Source of the DNA: Salinimonas chungwhensis DSM 16280 | Lineage (GTDB): Bacteria > Pseudomonadota > Gammaproteobacteria > Enterobacterales > Alteromonadaceae | Reading direction: 5' to 3' | Length of the DNA stretch: 64,000 nt | Assembly (NCBI RefSeq): GCF_000378185.1 | Contig: NZ_KB899381.1 | Span: 1-64,000 of the forward strand | Shown here: positions 55,113-64,000 of the stretch, piece by piece | How the letters are laid out: every line of letters begins with the position of its first letter | Numbering within the stretch: the first letter of the stretch is position 1 | Notes under the pieces: generated by a model | What the model saw: the letters and a program-made list of their open reading frames with translations, nothing else | Database searches by the model: none | Told to the model about the DNA's origin: nothing | Translations under genes and position numbers: made by a program

Positions 55113-55537
55113 ACTGCCTGCTGTCTTTGTCGCTGCATGGCATACGCTTCTTGTTTGGCGGCTTCAGGGATTTGAACCCATGCATCACGGATTGGCGTCA
55201 GCAATCCAGATACTTCGTCCAGAATATCGGGGTTGTTATCCATATGGGCAGTAGTCAGGCGCTCAATCATATACTCATATAGAGCAAACATGTTCGCTGA
55301 GATTTCATTTGTTGCATCACCGTCCAGAGTGTCTCTTAGGTGCATCAGGATAGCGCTGGTTCGCGAAATAAAGTCTGCTTTACGGTCATATTCCTTTCGT
55401 TCCATCGCACCTTTTGCATAGGCAATGCGATCCAAAGCACCTTGCAACAACAATAGTGTAATTTTATGTGGGTCAGCCGACTCTATATCCTGTTTAACAC
55501 TTCCCTTGCGGTACGCGTTAATGCCTTTCAAAGCCAT
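55109..55537 (-). CDS. fliS: Flagellin export chaperone FliS
   Basis: A 142-aa four-helix chaperone that binds flagellin C-termini. INAYRKGSVKQDIESADPHKITLLLLQGALD at the N-terminus (here identified by its ends INAYRKG and LLLLQGALD) is the FliS signature. MFALYEYMIERL is also typical. It follows fliD by 15 nt. Confidence 0.95.
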   Translation of the reverse strand: MALKGINAYRKGSVKQDIESADPHKITLLLLQGALDRIAYAKGAMERKEYDRKADFISRTSAILMHLRDTLDGDATNEISANMFALYEYMIERLTTAHMDNNPDILDEVSGLLTPIRDAWVQIPEAAKQEAYAMQRQRQQAV

Positions 55538-55552
55538 AAATACTCCTGAACC

Positions 55553-56980
55553 TTACTGATTTAATGCCGCGAATAATGCAGAGCCTGTTTGATTGAGCTT
55601 GGTAATAGTCTGGTCAAGGCTTGTATATCTGTCCCGTAGCGTTTTCTCAAACGAATCCATTCGGATCTCGAGTCTTGCCCGGTCATCAGCGATATCTCCC
55701 TTTTCCTCTCTGGCAGCTTTTTCTCTGGTCGAAATCAACCCGCTACTTTTGGTAAATTGGTCGGCAAAATCAAATAATCTTTCTGCAATACCATTCTCAT
55801 CGTCACCAAACAATACCGTAATGTCATCGAAATTATCATCTAACGCTGCTTTTAGACGATCTTCACCTGATCCTAAACCAAAGTCGGACGTGCCGATTTC
55901 AAGTTCACCATCTTTATTCAGGTCAATCCCCAGTTGGAATAACCCGCCAAGATTAGAGTTTGCAACACTATCACCTACTATCGCCGACAACTCTCGCTTA
56001 ATACTTCTTAGCATCGAGTCGCCTGCCAGTGCACCTGCTTTATCATCTTCTGATTCACTGTATCGGCCCAGCTTATCAATTTCTTTAATGATAGCGTTGT
56101 ATCCTTCCACAAATTCTTTAATTTTTTCTTCAGCGGCCTCTTTATCAAACCCAATTTTTACTCGGGTGGCTTCCCGGGTAACGCCATCGCTGGCTAACGG
56201 AGAAAGTTCGTTAACCTCAAACGAGACATTAGAGATTGTGTTTTCGAATTTGTTAGTGGCACTTTCTACCTCAATACCATCAATGGTAGCTTTGGCATTG
56301 GTTGCATCAGTAATATTTTCCGCCGCAATACCGCCAGTGGATAATTTATCCAATTCAGCATTGCCTGAATCGTTAGTAATGGTTAAATTATTTCCAGTGC
56401 CGGTAACAGAGGATGAATAAACTAACCTGGGGCCATCAGCGGTTCCGGTATCAATTATGTTCGCACTGACGCCAAAGTTATCAGCATGATCATTCACGGC
56501 TTCACGCAGTTGCGCCAATGTCATCCCTGCAGTCACATCCACAGAGAAACTTTGCCCATCCGGAACCGCAAAGGTTAGTGAACCGGTTCCGGCAGTCAGT
56601 AAAGCATCATCCGCCGAACCGAAGGCTCCTTTATCAGTGATGACCCGGCTACCCGAAGCCAGGCTGGTAACCGCAATTTCATACTGGCCGGATACCGCCT
56701 GAGAGGTGGCATCAGCAGACAAAATGTCATCATCTTCTGACGGATTGATGATTGTTGGCGTTCTGCTATTAAGACCGGTCTCTCCGCGCAGCTCATCAAC
56801 CAATTCTTTAAAATCAGACAATTTTGATTTTATCTGACCTAATCCTGAGATTTCTGCCTCAACGCTTTTTTCGCGTTTATCCAGCCGCGCTTCTTTAGGC
56901 TGACGCTCCGCCTGGAGAAGCTGACTAACAAGATCATTTAATGCCAGACCTGACCCTACACCTAAAGAGCTAACAGCCAT
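55553..56980 (-). CDS. fliD: Flagellar filament cap protein FliD
   Basis: A 475-aa cap protein. The N-terminal D0 region SSLGVGSGLALNDLVSQLL and the C-terminal coiled-coil region with LRDRYTSLDQTITKLNQTGS bracket the family domains. Length is typical. It lies between flaG and fliS. Confidence 0.95.
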   Translation of the reverse strand: MAVSSLGVGSGLALNDLVSQLLQAERQPKEARLDKREKSVEAEISGLGQIKSKLSDFKELVDELRGETGLNSRTPTIINPSEDDDILSADATSQAVSGQYEIAVTSLASGSRVITDKGAFGSADDALLTAGTGSLTFAVPDGQSFSVDVTAGMTLAQLREAVNDHADNFGVSANIIDTGTADGPRLVYSSSVTGTGNNLTITNDSGNAELDKLSTGGIAAENITDATNAKATIDGIEVESATNKFENTISNVSFEVNELSPLASDGVTREATRVKIGFDKEAAEEKIKEFVEGYNAIIKEIDKLGRYSESEDDKAGALAGDSMLRSIKRELSAIVGDSVANSNLGGLFQLGIDLNKDGELEIGTSDFGLGSGEDRLKAALDDNFDDITVLFGDDENGIAERLFDFADQFTKSSGLISTREKAAREEKGDIADDRARLEIRMDSFEKTLRDRYTSLDQTITKLNQTGSALFAALNQ

Positions 56981-56996
56981 TTTCTTACCTCATTAT

Positions 56997-57470
56997 TCAA
57001 ACTTCGTTATTAATTAGTACGCCAACCCGACTGCCAATGTCGTCATGCAAAGATTTGATGCGCTCCGCCAGCGCAAGTACTTCTTCTGAAGGAATTTGAC
57101 GAATTAGCTTACCTGACTGCGAATCGACCACTTTGACAATTGACCGTTCGGTTTCCTCATCAATAGAAAAGGTTAAATCACGATTCTTTGCCTGCAGAAA
57201 ATCACTGACAGCGTTTACAGCTTCAGGTAACGCCACTGAAGTACGCGCCTGTCTATCCTCTGCCGATGTTTCCTGTGACAAACCTTGCGATAATTCCTTT
57301 CCCAAGCTGGTATCTTGCGTCGCTCCGCCAAACGAATGTGGTCCGCTTTTTACCCCTACGCCTACGCTTTCATCACTGATACTTTCATCACTGGGTGCTA
57401 CTTTCTCGACCCGGGGATAATCAGTTTTGAATGCAATATTTTGACCACCCTGTGTTATGAAGCTACTCAT
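56997..57470 (-). CDS. flaG: Flagellar protein FlaG
   Basis: A small protein linked to filament length and FliD function. The conserved C-terminal FlaG domain includes LTFSIDEETERSIVKVVDSQ and LIRQIPSEEVLALAERIK. The open frame begins at ATG 57494, but the ATG at 57470 is preferred because AGGAT lies 7 nt upstream; it gives a 157-aa protein starting MSSFITQGG. The low-complexity N-terminal half is usual for FlaG. Confidence 0.9.
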   Translation of the reverse strand: MSSFITQGGQNIAFKTDYPRVEKVAPSDESISDESVGVGVKSGPHSFGGATQDTSLGKELSQGLSQETSAEDRQARTSVALPEAVNAVSDFLQAKNRDLTFSIDEETERSIVKVVDSQSGKLIRQIPSEEVLALAERIKSLHDDIGSRVGVLINNEV

Positions 57471-57493
57471 CTTACACATCCTCAAAATAAACA

Positions 57494-57521
57494 ACGGGCA
57501 CCTGCAAAAACAGACGCCCGA
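57494..57521 (-). terminator. Intrinsic terminator after flagellin 1
   Basis: CGGGC-acCTGC / GCAG-acGCCCG-type stem with an A/T loop, followed on the minus strand by a T-rich run. It separates the flagellin from flaG. Confidence 0.7.
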
Positions 57522-57551
57522 TTGATATTATAGCAAAGGTAACACTATCGC

Positions 57552-58382
57552 TTATCCAAGCAGTGACAAGGCTGCCTGCGGACGTTGGTTTGCCTGACTT
57601 AATACAGACAGCGAAGCCTGTTGCATAATCTGGTTTCTGGTCAGATTCGCTGTTTCTGTCGCAAAGTCGGTATCCTTGATGCGTGAACGGGCGCCTGAAA
57701 GATTCTCAGATATGTTGCTCAGATTACGAATGCTGGACTCAAAACGGTTCTGGGTAGCACCCATTTCCGCGCGCGCAGCGCCTACGAGCTCTAATGCTGC
57801 ATCTACTTCACCTATCAATGTGTCCGCACCGCCAGCAGCAGTTACATCGCCAGCTATAGCAAGGTCGGTAGAATCAAAACCAGTTGAAGCAGTCCCATTG
57901 TCGATGGTGACATTTATAGACTGACCACCTTCAGCGCCAACCTGAAAGTCAGCACCATAGGAGCCATCAAGCAATGCTACACCGTTGAATTCGGTATCTG
58001 TGGCTATACGGTCCATTTCCAATTTTAATGCATCAATTTCTTGTTTTAGCGCTTCCTTATCTTCGGTGCTGTTTACGCCATTGTTTGACTGAACCGCCAA
58101 CTGACGAATACGTTGCAAAGAGTTGGTGGTCTCATCCAGCGCGCCTTCAGCAGTTTGCAGTACTGAGATACCATCATTGGCGTTTCTTACACCCTGGTTC
58201 AACCCCTGAATCTGGGCGGTCATACGGTTGCTGATTTGCAAGCCCGCCGCATCATCAGATGCACTGTTGATTCTTGAACCAGATGATAAGCGCTCAAACG
58301 AGGTGTTTAGCGAGTTACTTGTATTGAATAATTGCCGCTGTGCATTTAATGAAGACACATTGGTGTTTACGTACATAGACAT
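57552..58382 (-). CDS. Flagellin 1 (tandem copy)
   Basis: A 276-aa filament subunit lacking large D2/D3 domains. N-terminal NTNVSSLNAQRQLF and C-terminal NQIMQQASLSVLSQANQRPQ match gammaproteobacterial flagellins. It is very similar to the 275-aa flagellin 2 at 59288-60115, differing mainly in the central region. A perfect-spacing FliA promoter precedes it. Confidence 0.97.
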   Translation of the reverse strand: MSMYVNTNVSSLNAQRQLFNTSNSLNTSFERLSSGSRINSASDDAAGLQISNRMTAQIQGLNQGVRNANDGISVLQTAEGALDETTNSLQRIRQLAVQSNNGVNSTEDKEALKQEIDALKLEMDRIATDTEFNGVALLDGSYGADFQVGAEGGQSINVTIDNGTASTGFDSTDLAIAGDVTAAGGADTLIGEVDAALELVGAARAEMGATQNRFESSIRNLSNISENLSGARSRIKDTDFATETANLTRNQIMQQASLSVLSQANQRPQAALSLLG

Positions 58383-58502
58383 GGTACTACCTCCAATGAA
58401 TAAAGCGCATAAAAAACGCTAAATCCAACCAGTTAATGTTAGTAAGGTCACTACTCCGAACTAACTTCCTCAATAAGTAAATAAATTACCCCTCGACAAT
58501 AT

Positions 58503-58529
58503 TTATCGACGCGGTGTATCGAATCTTTA
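58503..58529 (-). promoter_or_regulatory. FliA (sigma-28) promoter of flagellin 1
   Basis: On the minus strand TAAAGATT-N11-GTCGATAA fits the sigma-28 consensus TAAAGTTT-N11-GCCGATAA in both halves and spacing. It starts 121 bp upstream of the flagellin 1 start. Confidence 0.9.
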
Positions 58530-58539
58530 GAACTTTTTC

Positions 58540-59190
58540 ATGAGGGTAGATTTAAAAGGTGTTTCTGCTCATAGCGACAAGATCCCAAAAAAAATAAAAC
58601 ATACCTTTAACTATCAATAGGTTAAATTTAATCGCGACCCAATAGTATTGAACCAGACCCCGCGCTACCTGGCAATGCGCTGCCCCATAACCTGCAATAT
58701 TCTGCCGTAATACCGCGGCTTAGCGACAAACGTATACAACTTAGAACCTATGTATGAATCCGATGCCAAACTATGCTTCAAGCCTGAAATTAAAAACCAT
58801 GAGTTTGTTTGAGGCTGCATAGAACGCGAGCGAGCTTGACCAAGCTCAAATTACACCAAACGATTAAAACTGGCACTAAAAGTGCTTTATAGTAATGGTC
58901 GAAGCACACTACTTTGACTTTAACTCTTAGTTGAGTTGGAACGTCAGAAAGACTAATTGCTTTTTGACTGCTGGCAGCGGGAGTGATGTACCAGACCTCA
59001 TACCTCTCACTACCTCCTGGCGTTATTTCCGCTGGCCAGCTTTTCTCTTTATCCCCCGCCATAAAATTGGCAGCTTTTCTTGCGGCGACATCAAACCGAC
59101 ACCTTTTTTTTGACGGATTTTTTTACACTTTGACCTGTTCATTAAAGTCGAATGGAATTCATGAATGAAAAAACAGACAAAGGTAAATAA
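58540..59190. other. Non-coding or degenerate spacer between tandem flagellins
   Basis: About 650 bp with no convincing gene. Open frames on both strands are short and lack good start signals. The longest (minus, 58790-59062) encodes a 90-aa peptide with no recognisable family. It has a 16-bp exact direct repeat (59006-59021 and 59250-59265, on the minus strand GCCAGGAGGTAGTGAG), one copy of which lies next to the flagellin 2 stop. Confidence 0.5.
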
Positions 59191-59191
59191 T

Positions 59192-59222
59192 AAAACAAAA
59201 AAAGGCCGGGATTATCCCGACC
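59192..59222 (-). terminator. Intrinsic terminator after flagellin 2
   Basis: AGGCCGGG/CCCGACCT with a 5-nt loop (one G-T pair) followed by a long T tract on the minus strand. It lies 66 nt beyond the flagellin 2 stop. Confidence 0.88.
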
Positions 59223-59287
59223 TTCCTATTTCGCTTAGAAACAACCTGGCTCACTACCTCCTGGCTATGACTTCCTGTTGCGAATGA

Positions 59288-60115
59288 TTAACCTAACAGA
59301 GACAAAGCTGCCTGAGGACGCTGGTTAGCCTGCGCTAGTACGGTAGTACTGGCCTGCTGTAGAATCTGGTTTTTAGACAAATTAGCCGTTTCGGTTGCAA
59401 AGTCTGCATCTTTGATTCTTGAACGAGCAGCAGAGACATTTTCAGAGATGTTGCTCAGATTACGAATACTGGACTCGAAACGGTTTTGCGTTGCACCCAT
59501 TTCTGCCCGCGCAGCACCAACTCTCTCTAATGCCGCATCAACTTCGGTGATAAGTGCATCCGCGCCACCAGTAGTTACATCGCCCGCAATTCCCAGGTCA
59601 GTAGAATTAAAACCCGTAGTCGCCGTACCACTGTCTATCGTGACATTTATTGACTGACCACCTTCGGCGCCTACCTGAAAATCAGCCCCATAGTTGCCGT
59701 CAAGCAGTGCTACGCCGTTAAATTCTGTGTCTGAAGCGATACGGTCAATTTCTTCTTTCAGCGCGTCAATTTCTTGTTTCAACGCTGTTTGGTCAGCGCC
59801 ATCGTTTACGCCATTGTTTGACTGAACTGCCAGCTGACGGATACGTTGTAAAGAATTGGTGGTTTCATCCAGCGCACCTTCAGCAGTTTGCAGTACTGAG
59901 ATACCATCATTCGCGTTTCTTACGCCCTGGTTCAGCCCCTGAATCTGGGCAGTCATACGGTTGCTGATTTGCAGACCGGCCGCGTCATCTGCCGCACTGT
60001 TGATACGTGAGCCAGAAGACAACCGCTCGAAAGATGTTGTCAGTGCATTGCCAGAACTAAACAGTTGACGTTGCGCATTGAGTGAAGATACATTGGTATT
60101 TACAAATAAAGACAT
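59288..60115 (-). CDS. Flagellin 2 (tandem copy)
   Basis: A 275-aa filament subunit. Its ends are nearly the same as those of flagellin 1 (NTNVSSLNAQRQLF at the N-terminus; LAQANQRPQAALSLLG at the C-terminus). Minor substitutions cluster in the middle (e.g. GVNDGADQTALKQEI). It has its own FliA promoter and terminator, so each flagellin forms a separate transcript. Confidence 0.97.
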   Translation of the reverse strand: MSLFVNTNVSSLNAQRQLFSSGNALTTSFERLSSGSRINSAADDAAGLQISNRMTAQIQGLNQGVRNANDGISVLQTAEGALDETTNSLQRIRQLAVQSNNGVNDGADQTALKQEIDALKEEIDRIASDTEFNGVALLDGNYGADFQVGAEGGQSINVTIDSGTATTGFNSTDLGIAGDVTTGGADALITEVDAALERVGAARAEMGATQNRFESSIRNLSNISENVSAARSRIKDADFATETANLSKNQILQQASTTVLAQANQRPQAALSLLG

Positions 60116-60228
60116 GGGTCTCTCCTACACTTCAGTCCAGCAATTTGTTGAACCAGACTTTTCGGCGGTTTACAATTTCTGCAGTTATCACTTTGTTTTG
60201 TTTAAGTGAGCTGCCCTTCTTAAATACT

Positions 60229-60255
60229 TTATCGACGCATTGAAAAATCCCTTTA
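60229..60255 (-). promoter_or_regulatory. FliA (sigma-28) promoter of flagellin 2
   Basis: On the minus strand TAAAGGGA-N11-GTCGATAA. The -10 GTCGATAA is identical to that of flagellin 1. It starts 114 bp upstream of flagellin 2. The rest of the 60116-60529 gap is AT-rich and holds an inverted repeat (60457-60486) near the flgL end. Confidence 0.9.
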
Positions 60256-60456
60256 GGAAAAAACACGATTAATTTCACTAAATTCATAGAAAAACCATTA
60301 ATCGGATAAATTTTCTTTTAAATCAAAACCTTGAAATAAAAGGCAGTGTTTTGAAGTTAAAAGAGTAGAAGAGTTAACGCTGCGACAGCGTTTATATTTA
60401 TCGGCAACAATTGAGGCCGGAAGGTATAATGTAGGCGTAGAGGGCTGGTTTCGCTT

Positions 60457-60486
60457 GACAGCGCTAAGCGCAATTTTTGCGCTGTC
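60457..60486. repeat. Inverted repeat downstream of flgL
   Basis: GACAGCGC (60457-60464) and GCGCTGTC (60479-60486) pair perfectly, and the loop contains a second GCGC. No clear T tract follows on either strand. It probably ends or stabilises the flgKL transcript. Confidence 0.5.
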
Positions 60487-60529
60487 TGAGAGACTGTATC
60501 AAAAAGTAATAACTATTGAGGCTATATAA

Positions 60530-61753
60530 TTATCTTATATAGTCAAATAGGGACAAATTAGCTAATTTAGGGAAGGTCGCCATAGCAGCATTAAGTGCGG
60601 CTTCCTGTTTTGCAAAGTCTGCCGAGGCTTTAGCATAGTCAGTATCTTCAATAGACGACCGCGCGTCTTTAGCTGCTATTTCTAAATCAAGGTTGGTTTG
60701 ATATATGGAACTGGCAATATTCAGCCGACCTCCCACCGAAGAGCGCTCAAGACCCACTTTTTCCATCCCGTTATCTAACCCGACCAATGCGTCATCCATG
60801 GCATTTTTAACGGCGCTTTCAGGCTGTGTGTCATCCAAAAGAATGGTGGAAATTTCATGCAGTGTTTCCGCGATATTCTTTTTCTGTGGCGCTTCAAGCG
60901 TGAATTCTACTGAATCACCAGGGCTTCCATTCAGGGTAAAGGACATTCCCTGGATGGAAAAAGGCTCCGACGCTGAAAAAGACGTACTACCTATCACTGC
61001 CCCGGTGTTGGGGTTAGTCAACTCCACCTGATTGGGTCCGGTGATTTCCAATTGAAATGTATTATTAGCCGGAGTTACAGGATCGTAATTCGCTTTACTG
61101 AAAGCATCAAAGGATTGCTGGCTATCGATACTACTATCTTCTACTGTCGCAGTAGGGGTGCCGGCAATACTAAAAGTACGGCGAGCAAAAACATTCTCAA
61201 ATACCTCCTGACCACTGACAGAGCGCTGAACATTTACGCCGTCTGCCAGTTTTACAGTATTGTAGCCACCATCGCCCTGATAGGTCACAGAGTCTACAGA
61301 CCCACCGTTGAACACAAATGGCTGAGTTTGTGACTGATGGCCGGCAAAAATATAATTGCCGTTGGCATCCTGGGTATTCATCATGCCCAGCATTTCATCG
61401 CGAATTTGTGCCAGCTCTGTGCCAATGGCTTTTCTGTCGCCATCGTTGATCACCCCAGAGCCAGCACGCAAAATAAGCGTTCGGGCACGTAACGCAGTAT
61501 TATTGATGTTATCTAATACGGCTTCCTGCTGTTCTAAGGAGTTCGTCAACAGGTCGTTATTGCGTTGATATTGTTCAAGCTTATCCAGCTCTTCCGTCAG
61601 GCGAATCACTTTGGCAGCGCCAACCGGATCGTCAGAGGGTTTGTTCAGCTGTTTTCCTGTGCTCAGCGCATTTTGCGTTTCCGATAGATCACGCTGGTTA
61701 TCCATAATAGATCGGATATTCCTATCAAAAAGCTGATTTGTTGAAATACGCAT
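60530..61753 (-). CDS. flgL: Flagellar hook-filament junction protein FlgL
   Basis: A 407-aa junction protein. N-terminal RISTNQLFDRNIRSIMDNQRDLS and the C-terminal flagellin-like helix are diagnostic (identified by RISTNQLF and LANLSLFDYIR). It follows flgK by 6 nt. Length is typical of marine gammaproteobacteria. Confidence 0.96.
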   Translation of the reverse strand: MRISTNQLFDRNIRSIMDNQRDLSETQNALSTGKQLNKPSDDPVGAAKVIRLTEELDKLEQYQRNNDLLTNSLEQQEAVLDNINNTALRARTLILRAGSGVINDGDRKAIGTELAQIRDEMLGMMNTQDANGNYIFAGHQSQTQPFVFNGGSVDSVTYQGDGGYNTVKLADGVNVQRSVSGQEVFENVFARRTFSIAGTPTATVEDSSIDSQQSFDAFSKANYDPVTPANNTFQLEITGPNQVELTNPNTGAVIGSTSFSASEPFSIQGMSFTLNGSPGDSVEFTLEAPQKKNIAETLHEISTILLDDTQPESAVKNAMDDALVGLDNGMEKVGLERSSVGGRLNIASSIYQTNLDLEIAAKDARSSIEDTDYAKASADFAKQEAALNAAMATFPKLANLSLFDYIR

Positions 61754-61759
61754 AAACTG

Positions 61760-63811
61760 TTACCTGGCTGCTGATAATATTGTGTCAAAGAGCTCCTGCG
61801 CTGTGGACAGAATCCGCGCCGATGCCGCATATGACTGCTGATACCGAATCAGGTTGGCCGCCTCTTCATCCAGGCTTACCCCTGACACTGAATCAAACCA
61901 CGACTGTGACTGATTTTTCATTGCCTCAGCAGCTTGTAAGGATATATCCGCTGTAGAGGATTTTTCGCCCACCCGCCCCACTAATGAAGAGTACGCTTCA
62001 TGCAGACTGCGAGGTGCATTAGCGTTGTTTGTACTCAATTGTACCACGCCTTTTTTCTGGATCTCTGCGAGCTTTACAGCGTTGGTATTATCATTTATAC
62101 CCTGTGAATTGTAGCTTAGGGTAAAGCTATCTCCGGCGGTTGGCTTGCCTGAGAGCGAAAAATCATAGCCGGGGTAATCTGCACCAAAACCTGCCTGTTC
62201 CAGCAGGTTATTGTAATTATCCCCCACTGTAGCAGATGTAATGGTGTTACCAGCGCTATCTATCACATTGAAATCTGTATCTGAGGTGAATACAACTGCT
62301 ACCGGTGCTTCTGTTGCAGCACTGGGTGGTGTCGCTATGCCTCCGGCGCCATCAAATGCGGATATATCGTAGTCTGTGTTGGTCACCCTTATCGAGGCGA
62401 CTCTGGCATCCCCAAGGTTAGCCGTTGCCGGCTCTGCCCGTAACGGTGAGGCAAACGCTAATGTTTCAGCCCGCTGCGTGGTAAGAGTGAGTTCTGAAGC
62501 CGTTGCTTTTGCAGGTTGCAATAAGAATGCATCGTCAACTGCATAGGCACCGGGTGAATCAAAATTGATTTCCACACCGCCGGGAATTTCAGTAAATCCG
62601 GTTGGTGCAACGGCCTGACCTGTATGAATAATAGCATCGCCATTAGAATCGAGCTTGGGTGAGCCGTCCGCGTTTAGCATATGAACATCGAAGGTCAACG
62701 GCGCACCGACGCCATCGACTGACTGAACAACCACTTTAACGTCAGCGTCTGTCACTTCACTGCCCTTGCCCGGGGTGAATTGTCCGGCCATGGTCAGCGA
62801 GTTGTCGGAGTTATCGAAGTTTAACCCGGTAAGTGACGGCAGACTAAAAATATCCCCGCCCAGCTGCATATCCATGTCCATGCCCAGACGGTTCTGGGTA
62901 TTAACCGCATCGGCCATGGCAACGGCGATTTGGCCGATATCCCGCTGGGCCGGGCTCAATACCTCGTTTCGGAAACGAAACAGACCACCCAGACTGCCAC
63001 CGAGACGGTCCTCGGTAATCGGCACACCAACAGGATTTGCCTGGTTTTCTTTGTTTAATGCAAGCTGAAGATGCTTTTGCCCTGTATCGGCGCCGGTTTT
63101 TAGTTGTAATACACTGAAGCTGCCATTTTCCAGGACCAGTGACTCACCGGAGCTAAGGTTTACTGCTTTGGCACCATTTTTTGTTTCCCGCACCTCGATG
63201 GACATAATGTCGGCAAGCTTGTTAATTGCCTTATCCCGTTCATTGAGTAATGCATTGGGCTGATCATTACTCCCTCCCTTCGAACTAAGGATTTTGCGGT
63301 TTAAATCTCCGATATTTTGAATTAGCTCGTTGGCCTCGCTGATTTGCGCATCGAACTCCAGATTAAGCTCGTCTTCTTTAGCCAGCAAATAGTCAGAGGT
63401 GGTGCCCATCCGATGCAACAGACCTTGCGCTTCGCCTAATACAGCTCCACGGGAGGCAAGGTTAGTAGGGTCATCCGCCGCTGTCTGTAATGCCGAAAAA
63501 AACTTACTCAGACCAGTAGATAATGCGTTGGCCTCGCTGGCCAGAAGATTATCAATTGCACTGGTTTTTTGTGTGAATGCTTCCAGCTCACCCACTGCAG
63601 TAATATCGCGGCGTAGCTGGTTTTGGGCAAAGGTATTAATAACCCGTTCAGTGGCTCCCCGACCTACCCCCATTACATTGTCATTAGTAAAGATGGTTTG
63701 TTCGCGGACGTACCCGTCGGTATTGACGTTGGCAATATTATTGGAGGTAGTCTGCAGCAATTTGTTACTGGCATTTACCCCACTGCTGGCAATCGAAAAC
63801 AAGTCAATCAT
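61760..63811 (-). CDS. flgK: Flagellar hook-filament junction protein FlgK
   Basis: A 683-aa junction protein. The N-terminal LFSIASSGVNASNKLLQTTSNNIANVNTDGY (marked by LFSIASSGVNA and NNIANVNTDGY) is the rod/hook-type start, and the C-terminus has the SLDEEAANLIRYQQSYAASA motif. It is longer than the enteric form (547 aa), with an expanded middle domain, as in Vibrio. It starts 5 nt after flgJ. Confidence 0.96.
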   Translation of the reverse strand: MIDLFSIASSGVNASNKLLQTTSNNIANVNTDGYVREQTIFTNDNVMGVGRGATERVINTFAQNQLRRDITAVGELEAFTQKTSAIDNLLASEANALSTGLSKFFSALQTAADDPTNLASRGAVLGEAQGLLHRMGTTSDYLLAKEDELNLEFDAQISEANELIQNIGDLNRKILSSKGGSNDQPNALLNERDKAINKLADIMSIEVRETKNGAKAVNLSSGESLVLENGSFSVLQLKTGADTGQKHLQLALNKENQANPVGVPITEDRLGGSLGGLFRFRNEVLSPAQRDIGQIAVAMADAVNTQNRLGMDMDMQLGGDIFSLPSLTGLNFDNSDNSLTMAGQFTPGKGSEVTDADVKVVVQSVDGVGAPLTFDVHMLNADGSPKLDSNGDAIIHTGQAVAPTGFTEIPGGVEINFDSPGAYAVDDAFLLQPAKATASELTLTTQRAETLAFASPLRAEPATANLGDARVASIRVTNTDYDISAFDGAGGIATPPSAATEAPVAVVFTSDTDFNVIDSAGNTITSATVGDNYNNLLEQAGFGADYPGYDFSLSGKPTAGDSFTLSYNSQGINDNTNAVKLAEIQKKGVVQLSTNNANAPRSLHEAYSSLVGRVGEKSSTADISLQAAEAMKNQSQSWFDSVSGVSLDEEAANLIRYQQSYAASARILSTAQELFDTILSAAR

Positions 63812-63816
63812 TGAAT

Positions 63817-64000
63817 TTATCCTTTACCAGCTTGAGGCTGAAAGCCATTGAGTGTCCGGCCACGGTACACTGACTTAAGTTTATCTGCATATGCCGGGTC
63901 GGTCGCATAGCCGGCTTGCTGTAATGCCTCGAAATAGGCATGACTGTTCTGGCTTTCTGATACCGCCTTTTCATAGCGCGGGCTGGACTGCAAGAAGCTC
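63817..64000 (-). CDS. flgJ: Peptidoglycan hydrolase FlgJ (3' part only)
   Basis: The window ends inside this gene. The last 60 codons read SFLQSSPRYEKAV ... DPAYADKLKSVYRGRTLNGF then a Gly/Lys tail and TAA. This matches the C-terminal muramidase domain of FlgJ, which digests peptidoglycan for the growing rod. Position before flgK is the standard order. Confidence 0.9.
   Translation of the reverse strand, partial: SFLQSSPRYEKAVSESQNSHAYFEALQQAGYATDPAYADKLKSVYRGRTLNGFQPQAGKG

Noticed and set aside
55593-56420. 275-codon plus-strand frame antisense to fliD
   Set aside because: Serine-rich composition typical of antisense frames; fliD itself is clearly conserved on the minus strand.
58790-59062. 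90-codon minus-strand frame between the flagellins
   Set aside because: No ribosome binding site or known domain; part of it overlaps a 16-bp repeat. Kept only as part of the spacer description.

Overview
The window reads as chromosome of a polarly flagellated marine gammaproteobacterium, most likely an Alteromonadaceae (Alteromonas/Salinimonas-like). This rests on the recX-alaS-csrA block next to tRNA-Arg and tRNA-Ser genes, a Vibrio/Shewanella/Pseudomonas-type flagellar hierarchy (FlrABC with sigma-54, then FliA), the ParC/ParP polar chemotaxis genes, and the protein style. The genus is inferred; no rRNA is present. Nearly all genes lie on the minus strand.

Positions 1-4300 hold a tRNA operon (2 x Arg-ACG, Ser-GCT) with a good sigma-70 promoter, then csrA, alaS and recX; recA is not beside recX. 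A plus-strand pair follows at 4355-7665: a FemAB-like acyltransferase and an M13 lipoprotein peptidase. Next comes a small membrane protein coupled to an XRE regulator.

Positions 8825-15064 form an inorganic-carbon locus. Two minus-strand operons each encode a nearly identical beta-carbonic anhydrase followed by a SulP anion transporter, but the two transporters are of different subtypes. A divergent OxyR-family LysR regulator lies next to them. Both carbonic anhydrase promoters carry the same arrangement of an OxyR-type ATAG-N7-CTAT palindrome, a -10 box and downstream ATAG elements. The regulator has His where OxyR has its peroxidatic Cys. This self-contained OxyR-like, non-peroxide regulatory unit is the most interesting part of the window.

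Positions 15103-22512 hold a dCache chemoreceptor and a methionine operon (metA, metH split into two polypeptides at the interdomain linker, and a DUF938 methyltransferase) behind a MetJ box.

Positions 22601-64000 are one very large motility cluster. In transcription order it runs flgJ (partial), flgK, flgL, two tandem flagellins, flaG, fliD, fliS, fliT-like, a divergent third flagellin, flrA, flrBC, fliEFGHIJ, fliKLMNOPQR-flhB, flhA-flhF-flhG-fliA, cheYZAB, parC-parP-cheW and a DUF2802 gene. Sigma-54 motifs stand before flrB, fliE, fliK and flhA, and FliA (sigma-28) motifs before both tandem flagellins, so the transcriptional cascade can be read from the sequence. One plus-strand two-TM protein of unknown function interrupts the cluster. 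No IS element, prophage, integron or CRISPR array was seen.
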